A DNA stretch of 53,158 nucleotides from Pseudomonadota bacterium (GTDB lineage: Bacteria > Pseudomonadota > Alphaproteobacteria > Sphingomonadales > Sphingomonadaceae), in contig JAFEEY010000021.1 in assembly GCA_018240865.1 (NCBI GenBank), forward strand, positions 3,410 to 56,567, written 5' to 3'. Below, in pieces: positions 18,484 to 27,709 of this stretch. A program made the position numbers and the translations under genes. Below the pieces are notes generated by a model, which was not told the origin of the DNA, did not search any database, and saw nothing but the letters and a program-made list of their open reading frames with translations. Position 1 is the stretch's first letter. The number at the start of each line of letters is the position of its first letter.

Positions 18484-19419
18484 TCAGGTTTCGGGCGTTT
18501 CCCGAAGCGCTTCGTCCTCCTCGCCCGCCCGGTCAATATGCCCTTCGGGATCGAGATGGATCAGCACTTCGGTGCCCGGAAACGCCGTTTCCAATGCCTG
18601 CTCCGCGGCTTCGACAAAGCCGTGCGCTTCGGCGATCGTCATCCTGGGGTTCACCCAGGCGTGGAATTGCGCGAAGTCGAGCATGCCGCTGGTGCGGGTG
18701 CGTAGATCATGGATGCCCCGGAACCCTGCTTGCGCATTGGCGAGATCGACAAAGCGCTGGCGTTTCTCCTCCGGCCATTCGCGGTCCATCAGCTGGTTGA
18801 CGGCCTGGCGCGATGCCCGCCAGCCGCCCCAGATCAGCCATAGCGCGATGCCGATCCCGAACAGCGCGTCGACGCCGGGCAGGCCCAGATACTGGTCCAG
18901 CGCGAGTGCGGCGATGACGCTGAGATTGAGCAGCAGGTCTGACTGGTAATGGACATTGTCGGCCGAGATTGCGACCGATCCGGTGCGCGCGATCACCCGG
19001 CGCTGATAGGCGAGGAGCAGGAAAGTCGCAGCGATCGCGGCCAGTGAAACACCGATGCCCAGGGCTGCCGCTTCGGTTGGCGCGCCATGCAGCAGCCGGT
19101 CGGCCGCGCGCCAGAGAATGCCGAGTGCGGAAGCGGTGATCAGCCCCACCTGCACCAGTGCAGCCAGTGCCTCCGCTTTGCCATGGCCGAAGCGATGTTT
19201 CTCGTCCGCCGGCTCGGCGGCGAGGCGGACGGCATAGAGCGTGATCAGCGAGGCGAGCAGGTCGAAGCCGGTATCGGCAAGCGAGCCGAGCATCGCCACG
19301 GAACCGGTTGCCCAGGCGGCATAGGCTTTCAATCCGAGCAGCGCGCACGCCATGGCGACGCTCGCTATTGCCGCACGGGCGGTCAGTGTACCTTGCGCGC
19401 GGAGATGCTCGCTACTCAT
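18484..19419 (-). CDS. Cation diffusion facilitator family transporter
   Basis: 311 residues with six membrane helices and a cytoplasmic C-terminal domain. The metal-site residues are visible as LADTGFD in helix 2 and HYQSDLLLN in helix 5 (an H/D-x3-D pair, as in Fe/Zn exporters such as YiiP). CDF proteins are metal/proton antiporters exporting Zn, Fe or similar ions. It overlaps pdxH by 4 bp (ATGA). The metal is not certain. Confidence 0.92.
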   Translation of the reverse strand: MSSEHLRAQGTLTARAAIASVAMACALLGLKAYAAWATGSVAMLGSLADTGFDLLASLITLYAVRLAAEPADEKHRFGHGKAEALAALVQVGLITASALGILWRAADRLLHGAPTEAAALGIGVSLAAIAATFLLLAYQRRVIARTGSVAISADNVHYQSDLLLNLSVIAALALDQYLGLPGVDALFGIGIALWLIWGGWRASRQAVNQLMDREWPEEKRQRFVDLANAQAGFRGIHDLRTRTSGMLDFAQFHAWVNPRMTIAEAHGFVEAAEQALETAFPGTEVLIHLDPEGHIDRAGEEDEALRETPET

Positions 19420-19994
19420 GGATAGAGCAGGCCTTCGCGCCAGCCCGTCCCCTCACGCACGAACAGGCGGCGTTCGTGCAGCCGGTGTTCGCGATCCTGC
19501 CAGAACTCGATCCGCTCCGGCACGATGCGGTAGCCGCCCCAATGCGGCGGCCGCGGCACGTCCTGCCCTTCGAATCGCGCCTGCATTTCGGCGAAACGCG
19601 CTTCGAACGTCGCGCGGTCATCCAGCGGGCGCGATTGGTCCGATGCCCAGGCGCCCAGCTGCGAATCCCGGCTCCGCGACGCGAAATAGGCGTCCGATTC
19701 TTCGTCGCTGGCAGGAGTCACCGCGCCCTCGATCCGGATTTGCCGGCGCAGCGATTTCCAATGAAACAGCAAAGCCGCTTGTGGATTGGTGGCCAGGTCA
19801 CGGGCCTTGCGACTTTCGCGGTTGGTGTAGAAGACGAAGCCGCGTTCGTCGAAGCCCTTCAAAAGCACCATCCGCACCGTCGGCCGTCCTTCCGCATCGG
19901 CGGTGGCCAGCGCCATCGCGTTCGAATCATTGGGTTCGGCGGCGCGCGCCTCGTCGTACCAGGCGCGGAACAGGGCGAAGGGATCGTCAGTCAT
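19416..19994 (-). CDS. pdxH: Pyridoxamine 5'-phosphate oxidase
   Basis: 192 residues, close to the usual PdxH length (about 200). It oxidises pyridoxamine or pyridoxine phosphate to pyridoxal phosphate using FMN. Recognisable segments are [21 protein letters not shown] (FMN site), [30 protein letters not shown] and HRLHERRLF. It leads a three-gene minus-strand unit with the CDF and VOC genes. The upstream gap faces the divergent ku gene. Confidence 0.95.
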   Translation of the reverse strand: MTDDPFALFRAWYDEARAAEPNDSNAMALATADAEGRPTVRMVLLKGFDERGFVFYTNRESRKARDLATNPQAALLFHWKSLRRQIRIEGAVTPASDEESDAYFASRSRDSQLGAWASDQSRPLDDRATFEARFAEMQARFEGQDVPRPPHWGGYRIVPERIEFWQDREHRLHERRLFVREGTGWREGLLYP

Positions 19995-20117
19995 ATACGG
20001 GCTTTAGGATCGGCCCTTCCCTCCCTCAACCCTCTCCCCTTGGGAAGAGGAGAAAAGAGGACAACGGAACGACTTGTCCCTTCGCGCTTTGAATCGGCTT
20101 CGCAACGAAGGTGATTT

Positions 20118-20996
20118 ATGGCCGCACGCGCCTATTGGCAGGGGCAGATCCGCCTCGCGCTCGTCTCGATCCCGGTCGAAATCTATTCGGCGACCAAAAG
20201 CGGTGCCCAGATCCAGTTCCACCAGATCCACGAACCCAGCGGCAAGCGCATCCGCTACGAAAAGGTCGCGCCGGGCGTCGGCGCTGTCGACCCGGACGAG
20301 ATCGTCAAGGGCTTCGAATATGAGAAAGGCCATTACGTCCTGCTCGACGATAGCGAGATCGAGGCGGTCAAGCTGGAGAGCAAGAAGACGCTGGAGCTGA
20401 CCCAATTCGTCGATGCCGACGAGATCGACGTGCTCTATTTCGAAAAGCCCTATTATGTCGTGCCTGCCGACGATCTGGCCGAAGAGGCCTTTATCGTTTT
20501 GCGCGAGGCGTTGAAGCGCACCCGCAAAGTCGCACTTGGCCAGCTGACGCTTCGCGGCCGCGAATATATCGTCAGCCTGAAACCCTGCGGACGCGGCATC
20601 ATCCTGGAAACATTGCGCTATCAGGACGAGGTCAACAAGGCGCAGGGCTATTTCCGCGATATTTCGGACGCCAAGCCCGACGAGGAATTGCTCGACCTTG
20701 CCGAGACGCTGATCGCCAAGAAGGCGGCGCCGTTCAAGCCCGGCGAATTCCACAACCGCTATGTCGATGCGCTGAAGGATCTGATCGAGAAGAAGCGCAA
20801 GGCCAAGGGCGGCAGGATCGAAGCCGAACCCGAGGAGGAAGCGCCCAAGCGCGGCGGCAATGTCGTCGACCTGATGGCCGCGCTCAAGAAATCGCTGGAG
20901 AAGCCGGGCGCCAAGCCTGCATCCGCGCGCAAGCCGGCAGCCAAGAAAACGCCTGCGAAGAAGACGGCGCCGGCGAAGCGCCGCGCTGCGGGCTAG
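20118..20996 (+). CDS. ku: Non-homologous end-joining protein Ku
   Basis: 292 residues. The Ku core (about 1-250) begins MAARAYWQGQIRLALVSIPVE and keeps FHQIHEPSGKRIRYEK. The tail is very Lys/Ala/Pro-rich (KKTPAKKTAPAKRR), like the DNA-binding tails of longer bacterial Ku proteins. A Ku homodimer rings broken DNA ends and recruits LigD. The ligD gene starts 3 bp after the ku stop, so they are one operon. AAGGTG precedes the ATG. Confidence 0.96.
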   Translation: MAARAYWQGQIRLALVSIPVEIYSATKSGAQIQFHQIHEPSGKRIRYEKVAPGVGAVDPDEIVKGFEYEKGHYVLLDDSEIEAVKLESKKTLELTQFVDADEIDVLYFEKPYYVVPADDLAEEAFIVLREALKRTRKVALGQLTLRGREYIVSLKPCGRGIILETLRYQDEVNKAQGYFRDISDAKPDEELLDLAETLIAKKAAPFKPGEFHNRYVDALKDLIEKKRKAKGGRIEAEPEEEAPKRGGNVVDLMAALKKSLEKPGAKPASARKPAAKKTPAKKTAPAKRRAAG

Positions 20997-20999
20997 GGC

Positions 21000-23537
21000 A
21001 TGGCGGCGAAGAAAGACCTGCTCGCCCGCTACAACGCCAAGCGGGATTTCTCGAAGACCGCCGAGCCGGCAGGCGAGGTCGCCAGGGCAGGCGGCCATCT
21101 CTTCATGGTCCAGAAACATGATGCGACCCGGCTGCACTGGGATTTAAGGCTGGAAATGGGCGGCGTGCTCAAAAGCTGGGCAGTGACACGCGGGCCGAGC
21201 CCTGATCCGGACGACAAAAGGCTGGCCGTTCGCACCGAGGATCACCCTTTGTCCTACGCGACGTTCGAAGGCACGATCCCCAAGGGCGAATATGGCGGCG
21301 GCACCGTCATGCTGTGGGATCGCGGCACCTGGGAGCCCGTCGAAGGCAAAAGCGAGGAGGATCTGGAGAAAGGCCATCTCCACTTCATCCTGCACGGCGA
21401 GCGAATGAAGGGCGAATGGCTGCTGATCCGGCTGAAGCCGAGGCCCAGGGAGCGCAACGAGAATTGGCTGCTCCGCAAGATCGACGATCAATATGCCGGC
21501 GGCTCGGGCGACCTGGTCGATCGCGGACTCACTTCGATCGCGACCGGGCGGACGATGGAGGAGATCGCGGCGGGCAAGGCTCCTCCCCCGGCAACGGGGG
21601 AGGGGGACCATGCGAAGCATGGTGGAGGGGCGCGGAGCGCAGCGAAGCGTCAGCAGCCTCCCCCGGCTCAGGGCCGGGGTGCGGCCCCTCCACCGCGCTT
21701 CGCGCGGTCCCCCTCCCCGAGCAAAGCTCGGGGAGGAACGACGAAGCCCAAATTCCGCGCCGTCCAACTCGCAACCCTTGTCGATACCGTGCCGACGGGC
21801 TCGTCCTGGCTGCACGAGGCGAAATATGACGGGTATCGCCTGCTGCTCGCGGTCGGCGGCGATAAGGCGCGGGCGTTCACGCGGACCGGCCTCGACTGGT
21901 CCGATAAATTCCCGGCGATCGTCGAGGCAGCGGCGGCACTGGACGTCGGTTCCGCGCTGATCGACGGGGAAGCAGTCGCGCTCGACCAAAACGGCAAACC
22001 AAGTTTCTCCGCGCTTCAGGATGCGCTCTCGCGGGGAGATTCCGGCCTCGTCTTCTTCGCTTTCGATTTGCTTTCACTCGACGGGCACGATCTCGCGCGC
22101 CTGCCCAATCTGGAGCGCAAGGAGCTTTTGCGGCCGCTCATCCCGGCTGAGAGCCCGATCCTGTTCGCCGAGCATGTGATCGGCGAAGGCGAAAAATTGT
22201 TCGAGGCGATGTGCCGGGAAGGGTTCGAAGGTATCGTCTCCAAGCGCGCCGATGCACCGTATCTGGGTAAGCGGACCAGGAATTGGCTGAAGGTCAAATG
22301 CACCCACCGGCAGGAATTCGTGATCGTCGGATGGACGCCCAGTTCGGCACGCGGGCGCGGTTTCCGCTCGCTGCTGCTCGGCCTCAACGAGGGCGGCGAG
22401 TTGCGTTATGCCGGCAAGGTCGGCACGGGCTTTGGCGGCGGCCTGATGGAGGAACTGAGCGCGAAGCTCGAAAAGCTGGCGGCGGGCAAGCCGACGGTCG
22501 AAGCGCCACGGGCGGCGGTGCGCGGGGCGCGATGGGTGAAGCCGCAATTGGTGGCGGAGATCGCCTTTGCCGAGTTCACCGCCGATAATGTCGTGCGTCA
22601 CGCCAGCTTCATCGGCCTGCGCGACGACAAGAAAGCGTCTGATGTGAAGCCCGAAAAGCCCGAAGCCGCGCCCGCGTTGCCGGTCAAGATCAGCAATTCC
22701 GAACGGGTGATCTATCCCGATTCGGGGATCACCAAGGGCCAGCTTGCGGCCTATTATGACGAGGTTGGCGGGCTGATGATGCCCTGGCTTGCCAGGCGAC
22801 CGATCAGCCTGGTCCGCTGTCCGCAAGGGCGCGCCAAGAAATGCTTTTTCCAGAAGCATGATTCGGGAAGCTTCGGCGAAAGCGTGCATCATGTCCCGGT
22901 CCGTGAAAAAGACGGCGCGACCGAGGACTATCTGTATGTCGACAGCGTCGAAGGGCTGCTGACCTGCGTGCAGATGGGCACGATCGAGTTCCACGGCTGG
23001 GGCAGCCGCGTGCCGGCGATCGAGAAGGCGGACCGGATCGTGTTCGATCTCGATCCTGACGAAGGGCTGGGCTTTGATGCGGTGAAGAAAGCCGCGTTCG
23101 ACCTCAAGCGGCATCTGGGCGATCTCGGGCTCGTCACTTTCGCTATGCTGACCGGCGGCAAGGGCGTGCATGTGATCGCGCCGCTGACACCCGAGGCGGA
23201 GTGGCCGGCGGTCAAGGATTTCACCCACCGCTTCGCACTGGCGTTGTCGGAAGCCGAGCCCGAACGCTTCATCGCCAATATGTCGAAAGCGAAGCGCGTC
23301 GGCCGCATCTTCATTGACTATCTGCGCAACCAGCGCGGCGCGACCGCGATCCTGCCTTATGCCGCGCGCGCCCGGCCGCACGCGCCGGTGGCGGCGCCCA
23401 TCAGTTGGGAGGAGTTGAAGGATCTGGAAACGGCCGCTCGCTTCACGGTGCTGGACGGCGCGGCGCTGATCGAGCGCGCGAACAGTCGCGCCCTGCACGG
23501 CTGGGGCATGGCCGACCAAGTGCTGCCGGATTTCTGA
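21000..23537 (+). CDS. ligD: Multifunctional ATP-dependent DNA ligase LigD
   Basis: 845 residues, domain order PE-LIG-POL as in other proteobacteria. The 3'-phosphoesterase (about 1-165) has the HDATRLHWDLRLE segment. The ligase domain has the adenylated lysine at 275 (EAKYDGYR) plus IDGEAVALD, EGIVSKRAD and WLKVKC. The primase/polymerase starts near YPDSGITKG and has catalytic FDLDPDEG and GGKGVHV. It trims, fills and seals ends held by Ku. Odd feature: the PE-LIG linker (residues about 195-246) is made entirely of palindromic repeat DNA translated in frame. Confidence 0.96.
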   Translation: MAAKKDLLARYNAKRDFSKTAEPAGEVARAGGHLFMVQKHDATRLHWDLRLEMGGVLKSWAVTRGPSPDPDDKRLAVRTEDHPLSYATFEGTIPKGEYGGGTVMLWDRGTWEPVEGKSEEDLEKGHLHFILHGERMKGEWLLIRLKPRPRERNENWLLRKIDDQYAGGSGDLVDRGLTSIATGRTMEEIAAGKAPPPATGEGDHAKHGGGARSAAKRQQPPPAQGRGAAPPPRFARSPSPSKARGGTTKPKFRAVQLATLVDTVPTGSSWLHEAKYDGYRLLLAVGGDKARAFTRTGLDWSDKFPAIVEAAAALDVGSALIDGEAVALDQNGKPSFSALQDALSRGDSGLVFFAFDLLSLDGHDLARLPNLERKELLRPLIPAESPILFAEHVIGEGEKLFEAMCREGFEGIVSKRADAPYLGKRTRNWLKVKCTHRQEFVIVGWTPSSARGRGFRSLLLGLNEGGELRYAGKVGTGFGGGLMEELSAKLEKLAAGKPTVEAPRAAVRGARWVKPQLVAEIAFAEFTADNVVRHASFIGLRDDKKASDVKPEKPEAAPALPVKISNSERVIYPDSGITKGQLAAYYDEVGGLMMPWLARRPISLVRCPQGRAKKCFFQKHDSGSFGESVHHVPVREKDGATEDYLYVDSVEGLLTCVQMGTIEFHGWGSRVPAIEKADRIVFDLDPDEGLGFDAVKKAAFDLKRHLGDLGLVTFAMLTGGKGVHVIAPLTPEAEWPAVKDFTHRFALALSEAEPERFIANMSKAKRVGRIFIDYLRNQRGATAILPYAARARPHAPVAAPISWEELKDLETAARFTVLDGAALIERANSRALHGWGMADQVLPDF
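21582..21735. repeat. Composite palindromic repeat inserted in frame in ligD
   Basis: Several nested dyads lie within 154 bp: CCTCCCCCG/CGGGGGAGG (21582-21603), ACCATGC/GCATGGT (21607-21623), GGTGGAGGGG/CCCCTCCACC (21621-21694), CCCCGGC/GCCGGGG (21661-21679) and CTCCCCGAGC/GCTCGGGGAG (21713-21735). The design is that of interspersed repeats usually found between genes. Here it encodes a Pro/Ala/Gly/Arg-rich linker with no stop or frame change. Confidence 0.8.
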
Positions 23538-23542
23538 TACTC

Positions 23543-23623
23543 CGTCATCGCGAGGCGCGAAGCGCCGCGGTGATCCAGTTCTGAGCCTCATGGATTGCCG
23601 TGCCCTGCGGGCTCGCAATGACG
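23543..23623. repeat. Palindromic repeat between converging ligD and LysR genes
   Basis: CGTCATCGCGAG at 23543-23554 pairs with CTCGCAATGACG at 23612-23623 (one mismatch), with an inner AGGCGCGAAGCGCC dyad. This is the CGTCATTGCGAG type of repeat common in alphaproteobacteria. It fills the whole 92-bp gap and may serve as a transcription barrier. Confidence 0.75.
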
Positions 23624-23629
23624 TAAAAG

Positions 23630-24496
23630 TTACGCGGCGGCGGCCGCCGCTTCGGCCTGTTCGACCAGGCAATCGATCAGCACACGCACTTCCTCCCGGC
23701 CGCGCAGGCGCTCGGGGTAGACGATCCAGATCGCGGGGCCTTCATTTTCGGGAATGATCCCGCAGCGGACCAGGTCCGGCTGGGCATCGCCGACGAAAGT
23801 CGGCAGGCCGCCGATGCAATCGCCGGCGCGCAAGGTCGCGACCAGGCCGAGGAACGTGCTGGTGATCTGCACCACACGGGCATGCGGCGCCATCTGGCGC
23901 AGCGCCTCGAGCGGCTTGCCTTCCAGGCTGGCGATCGGGTGATCGAAGAAATTGTCGGGGCCGACCGCTTTCGCATAGCTGACATGCCGGTAGACGCCCC
24001 ATTCGACCGATCGCAGCCGGCGGTAGATGACGCCCGGCTCCTGCGGTGCGTTACTGGCGCGGAGCGCAAGATCGGCCTCGCCGCGCACCAGATCGCGACG
24101 GTCGGGCGTGACATCGACTTCGCACACCAGGCTCGGCATACGCCGCCGCGCCTCGGAAAGCGCGGGCGCGATCAGGCTGGTCTCCAGTCCTTCGGCCGTG
24201 GTCAGCCGCAGTTTGCGGGTTTCGCGCCGCGCCGCCTCGCCGGCCGCGGCGGAAAAGGCTTCGGCGGCAGCTTCAAGCGCCTCGGCCGCTGGAACCAGCG
24301 ATCTGCCTTCCCCGGTCAGCACATAGCCGCTGCCGGAGCGGATGAAGAGCTTGAGCGCCAGCGCATCTTCCAGCGCCGCGATCCGGCGCGCGCAGGTCGT
24401 CTGGTTGACGCCGAGGCGATTGGCAGCGCGCAGGGTCGCGCCTTCCCGCGCAACAGCGAGGAAATAACGCGCGTCAGTCCATTCCCACTCGGGCAT
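23630..24496 (-). CDS. LysR family transcriptional regulator
   Basis: 288 residues. It begins MPEWEWTDARYFLAVAREG, then NQTTCARRIAALEDAL in the recognition helix, and has the usual effector domain with an Ala-rich end. The ATG at 24496 is chosen because a palindrome (24503-24522) lies immediately upstream; an earlier in-frame start at 24535 would put it in the coding region. No ligand can be inferred. Divergent genes upstream (24650 onward) could be targets. Confidence 0.88.
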   Translation of the reverse strand: MPEWEWTDARYFLAVAREGATLRAANRLGVNQTTCARRIAALEDALALKLFIRSGSGYVLTGEGRSLVPAAEALEAAAEAFSAAAGEAARRETRKLRLTTAEGLETSLIAPALSEARRRMPSLVCEVDVTPDRRDLVRGEADLALRASNAPQEPGVIYRRLRSVEWGVYRHVSYAKAVGPDNFFDHPIASLEGKPLEALRQMAPHARVVQITSTFLGLVATLRAGDCIGGLPTFVGDAQPDLVRCGIIPENEGPAIWIVYPERLRGREEVRVLIDCLVEQAEAAAAAA

Positions 24497-24502
24497 AGGG
24501 GT

Positions 24503-24522
24503 CTTCTGCAAATTCGCAGAAG
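24503..24522. promoter_or_regulatory. Palindromic operator next to the LysR start
   Basis: CTTCTGC-N6-GCAGAAG, perfect 7-bp arms, 6 bp upstream of the chosen start codon. It includes a T-N11-A core, so binding by the adjacent LysR protein (autoregulation) is plausible. Confidence 0.45.
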
Positions 24523-24649
24523 CGATCTGCAGCATCGTCGATTGCCTGTCCAGACGGCAGAACGGTATCAGTGCGCAGCAGCAAAGAAAGGCCGTTTCCT
24601 GTGCCGCGTATCATAGCGGTGATGCCAAAGCAGGGCTTTGATCGGGAGC

Positions 24650-24775
24650 ATGAAGTTGATGAGTCTTCCCCGGCCCAAGCCCCGCCGCGACGACGGTCTG
24701 GCTGTGCTGCTGAGCATGTTTCTGAGCCTGGGCATTCTGCCCGCGCTCTGGGCCATGCTGGTGCAACTCGGCTGA
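24650..24775 (+). CDS. Small single-helix membrane protein
   Basis: 41 residues. A basic N-terminus (RPKPRRDD) is followed by one hydrophobic helix (LAVLLSMFLSLGILPALWAML). GGGAG is close upstream; the second ATG at 24659 has better spacing. It lies 19 bp before the next gene, on the same strand as the oxidase cluster. I do not recognise a family, but the basic-then-hydrophobic build and tight spacing support a real gene. Confidence 0.5.
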   Translation: MKLMSLPRPKPRRDDGLAVLLSMFLSLGILPALWAMLVQLG

Positions 24776-24794
24776 CACCGGAAGGACAAGGCGA

Positions 24795-25082
24795 ATGCTG
24801 GATGCCCTGATCGCAGTCGACGATCCGCATCGCGCCGCGCGGATGCTGGCGCTGCTGGGCGACGCCGGCGGCGTGATGTTCCGACAGCGTGCCGCCGGCG
24901 ATGGCGAACGCATTGCGGAGCTTGCCGTCATGACGCCGCATTCGGCCGAGCAGATCGTCGAGATCGCCTGCGCGGAAGGATTCCATGCCGAGCCCGTGGG
25001 GCGCGGCGTCGAATTCTGGATCGACGAGCATTGCCTGTTCCTGCTTCGCACGGCCGCCGGGGTGATGCCGCTGGCCGCCTGA
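24795..25082 (+). CDS. Hypothetical protein
   Basis: 95 residues, soluble, acidic, with no signal peptide or membrane helix. It starts MLDALIAVDDPHRAARMLALLG and ends FLLRTAAGVMPLAA. GGAAGG lies upstream of the ATG. No known domain is recognised. It sits between a small membrane protein gene and ctaB, so co-transcription with the oxidase assembly genes is likely but of unknown meaning. Confidence 0.6.
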   Translation: MLDALIAVDDPHRAARMLALLGDAGGVMFRQRAAGDGERIAELAVMTPHSAEQIVEIACAEGFHAEPVGRGVEFWIDEHCLFLLRTAAGVMPLAA

Positions 25083-25130
25083 CGCGCGGCTTCCCTCGAA
25101 GGGAACACCGTTCTATAGCGCCGCGATTCC

Positions 25131-26036
25131 ATGATCGTGGCCGATACTCCTGTCCCCCTGCCCGCCGATTGGCGGGATATGTTCGCGCTGACGAAGCCGC
25201 GCGTGATGTCGCTTGTCGTCTTCACGGCGCTGTGCGGTCTGCTGGCCGCACGCAGCCCGATCGATCCGGTGCTGGGCTTCACTGCCATCCTGTGCATCGC
25301 GCTCGGCGCTGGGGCGTCCGGCGCGCTCAATCAATGGTATGAAGCCGATCTCGACGCCAAGATGAAGCGCACTGCCGGGCGGCCGCTGCCCGCCGGGCGG
25401 ATGGAGCGGCAGACGGCGCTGCATTTCGGCGTTGGCCTGGCGGTCTTCTCGGTGCTGCTGCTGGGGCTCGCGACCAACTGGCTCGCGGCTGGCATCCTCG
25501 CTTTCTCGATCTTCTTCTACGCCGTCGTCTATACAGTATGGCTGAAGCCCAATACGCCGCAGAATATCGTGATCGGCGGCGCGGCGGGCGCTTTCCCGCC
25601 ATTGCTGGGCTGGGCGGCGGCGACCGGCCATGTCACGGCGCTGCCGGCGCTTCTCTTCGCGATCATCTTCCTGTGGACGCCGCCCCATTTCTGGGCGCTC
25701 GCGCTGTTCGTGAAGACCGACTATGCCGCGGCCGGCGTGCCGATGCTGCCGGTGACGGCCGGCGCGAAGGCCACGCGCCAGCAGATCGTGCTTTACAGCC
25801 TCGTGCTGGCGGCCAGCGCCGTCGCGCCCTGGACGCTTGGCCTGACCGGTGCGATCTACGGCAGCGCTGCGCTTATATTGAACGCAATCTTCCTCGTGCT
25901 GGCCGTGCGGGTGTGGCGCAATCAGGCAACCGACGCGGCCGGCATGGCCCCGGAAAAGCGGTTGTTCGGCTTTTCGATCCTTTATTTGTTTGCGCTGTTC
26001 GGCGCGCTCGTTCTTGACCGGATGCTCATCGCATGA
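25131..26036 (+). CDS. ctaB: Protohaem IX farnesyltransferase (haem O synthase)
   Basis: 301 residues, UbiA-type prenyltransferase with about eight or nine helices. The first Asp-rich motif is [15 protein letters not shown], and [13 protein letters not shown] opens the core. It adds a farnesyl group to haem b to make haem O for the aa3 oxidase. Its stop overlaps the next small gene by 4 bp (ATGA). In related genomes ctaC and ctaD usually sit just upstream; here they do not. Confidence 0.95.
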   Translation: MIVADTPVPLPADWRDMFALTKPRVMSLVVFTALCGLLAARSPIDPVLGFTAILCIALGAGASGALNQWYEADLDAKMKRTAGRPLPAGRMERQTALHFGVGLAVFSVLLLGLATNWLAAGILAFSIFFYAVVYTVWLKPNTPQNIVIGGAAGAFPPLLGWAAATGHVTALPALLFAIIFLWTPPHFWALALFVKTDYAAAGVPMLPVTAGAKATRQQIVLYSLVLAASAVAPWTLGLTGAIYGSAALILNAIFLVLAVRVWRNQATDAAGMAPEKRLFGFSILYLFALFGALVLDRMLIA

Positions 26037-26170
26037 TCGACCCAGACCGTCAGGCCGAAATCCAGGCGCGCCAGCGCAGCCGCGCGCGGGTGACGGCGAT
26101 CGTGCTGTTCGCTTTCGCGATCCTGTTCTTTTTCGTCACGATCGCCAAGATCAAAGGGCTGCATTCATGA
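26033..26170 (+). CDS. Small membrane protein between ctaB and ctaG (CoxF-like)
   Basis: 45 residues. It starts [20 protein letters not shown] and has a single hydrophobic helix ([17 protein letters not shown]). It overlaps ctaB and ctaG by 4 bp each, so it is translationally coupled to both. A tiny single-helix protein at this position is common in alphaproteobacterial cox operons and is often called CoxF or simply hypothetical. A role in oxidase assembly is inferred from position only. Confidence 0.75.
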   Translation: MIDPDRQAEIQARQRSRARVTAIVLFAFAILFFFVTIAKIKGLHS

Positions 26171-26721
26171 CCGACCTTGCGATCCGCAACCGCCGCGCCG
26201 CCGCGATGGCGACGCTGATCGCCGCGGCGATGGTCGGTCTCGGCTTCGCCTCGGTACCGCTCTACCGCCTGTTCTGCCAGGCGACCGGTCTCAACGGAAC
26301 CACCAGCCGCGTGACCGAGGCGGAGCTGCCCAAGCACGCGACCGGCGAGACCGTGGTGGTGCGCTTCGATTCGAACACCCAGCCGAACCTGCCCTGGGAT
26401 TTCCGGCCCGAAAAACCGATGCAGCAGGTGCGGATCGGCGAGCGCAACATGGCGTTCTTCATCGCCCAGAATCTGAGCAAGCGCCCGATCACCGGCCGCG
26501 CGACGTTCAACGTCCAGCCGGATCAGGCAGGCGGCCATTTCAAGAAGATTCAGTGCTTCTGCTTCACCGAGCAGACGCTGCAGCCCGGCGAGCGCGTGCG
26601 CATGCCGGTGATTTTCTTCGTCGATCCAGAGCTCCGCAAGGATCCGGATTCCAAGGACATTCAGCAGATCACGCTCAGCTACACCTTCTACCCGGTGGAT
26701 TCGCCGGCGAAGGGCAGCTAG
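26167..26721 (+). CDS. ctaG: Cytochrome c oxidase assembly protein CtaG/Cox11
   Basis: 184 residues. An N-terminal membrane helix is followed by a periplasmic copper chaperone domain. It has the YRLFCQATG segment and the copper-binding CFCF motif near IQCFCFTEQTL. CtaG delivers copper to the CuB site of subunit I. It sits between haem O synthase and subunit III, the standard order. Confidence 0.95.
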   Translation: MTDLAIRNRRAAAMATLIAAAMVGLGFASVPLYRLFCQATGLNGTTSRVTEAELPKHATGETVVVRFDSNTQPNLPWDFRPEKPMQQVRIGERNMAFFIAQNLSKRPITGRATFNVQPDQAGGHFKKIQCFCFTEQTLQPGERVRMPVIFFVDPELRKDPDSKDIQQITLSYTFYPVDSPAKGS

Positions 26722-26754
26722 AGGGCTTCAAAAGGGACCAATAGGGGTAGCTTC

Positions 26755-27600
26755 ATGGCCGGCGCCAAGAACCACGAATATCATATCCTTCCACCCGATC
26801 CGATGCCGATCATCGGCGCTTTTTCGGCGCTGATCATGGCCTCGGGCGCGATCATGTGGATGCACAGCTATGCCTATGGCGGCTGGGTCTTCTTCCTGGG
26901 CGTGGCCTGCGTGCTGTTCACCATGTACAGCTGGTGGTCGAACGTGATCCGCGAGGCGCATGCCGGCGATCACACGCCGGTGGTGCAGCTGCACCTGCGC
27001 TACGGCATGATCCTGTTCATCGCGTCCGAAGTGATGTTCTTCGTCGGCTGGTTCTGGGCGTGGTTCGATTTCTCGCTCTTCCCGAGCCCGCTGGAGTTCA
27101 AGGACGGCGCGGTCACGGTGATCGAGGGCGCAGCGAAATGGCCGCCCAAGGGGCTCGAGGTCATCAATCCCTTTGCCTTCCCGCTGCTGAACACGCTGAT
27201 CCTGCTCTGCTCAGGCACCACCGTCACCTGGGCGCACCATGCGCTGATCCATGGCGACCGTGAGGGGCTGAAAAAGGGCCTGTGGCTGACCATCCTGCTC
27301 GGCCTGCTGTTCAGCTCGATCCAGGCCTATGAATATATCCATGCGCCTTTCCCCTTTAAGGGGATCAATTACGGCGCATCCTTCTTCATGGCGACCGGCT
27401 TCCACGGCTTCCACGTGATCGTCGGCACGATCTTCCTGACCGTGTGCCTGATCCGCGCCTATCGCGGCGATTTTACGCCCCGCCAGCATTTCGGCTTCGA
27501 AGCCGCCGCCTGGTATTGGCACTTCGTCGACGTGGTGTGGCTGTTCCTCTTCATCTCCATCTATGTGTGGGGAAGCTGGGGCGCGCCGGTCCACGGCTGA
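26755..27600 (+). CDS. ctaE: Cytochrome c oxidase subunit III
   Basis: 281 residues with seven hydrophobic helices. It starts near NHEYHILPPDPMP and includes FFVGWFWAWFDFSL, TVTWAHHAL, GFHGFHVIVGTIFL and YWHFVDVVWLFLF, all typical of COX3. It is the non-catalytic third core subunit of the aa3 oxidase. GGGACCA lies 20 bp upstream; no better site is seen. It is followed by a palindromic repeat and then SURF1. Confidence 0.96.
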   Translation: MAGAKNHEYHILPPDPMPIIGAFSALIMASGAIMWMHSYAYGGWVFFLGVACVLFTMYSWWSNVIREAHAGDHTPVVQLHLRYGMILFIASEVMFFVGWFWAWFDFSLFPSPLEFKDGAVTVIEGAAKWPPKGLEVINPFAFPLLNTLILLCSGTTVTWAHHALIHGDREGLKKGLWLTILLGLLFSSIQAYEYIHAPFPFKGINYGASFFMATGFHGFHVIVGTIFLTVCLIRAYRGDFTPRQHFGFEAAAWYWHFVDVVWLFLFISIYVWGSWGAPVHG

Positions 27601-27617
27601 GGATCGTTCGATCCCTA

Positions 27618-27702
27618 CTCCGTTCGTGTCGAGCGAAGTCGAGACACGGCCCTTCGTCCTGGCTCAGGACAGGCTTCTCGACTTCGCTCGAAGCGAACGG
27701 AG
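27618..27702. repeat. Palindromic repeat upstream of SURF1
   Basis: CTCCGTTCG at 27618-27626 pairs with CGAACGGAG at 27694-27702. The inner sequence holds GTCGAGCGAAGTCGAGAC-type dyads and the CTCAGGACAGGCTTCTCGACTT stretch. Its right arm ends in GGAG, 7 nt before the SURF1 ATG, so the repeat seems to supply the ribosome binding site. Confidence 0.75.
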
Positions 27703-27709
27703 ATTTTAG

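Noticed and set aside
22074..23672. 532-codon open frame opposite ligD
   Set aside because: Antisense to the LIG and POL domains of LigD, with no domain signature.
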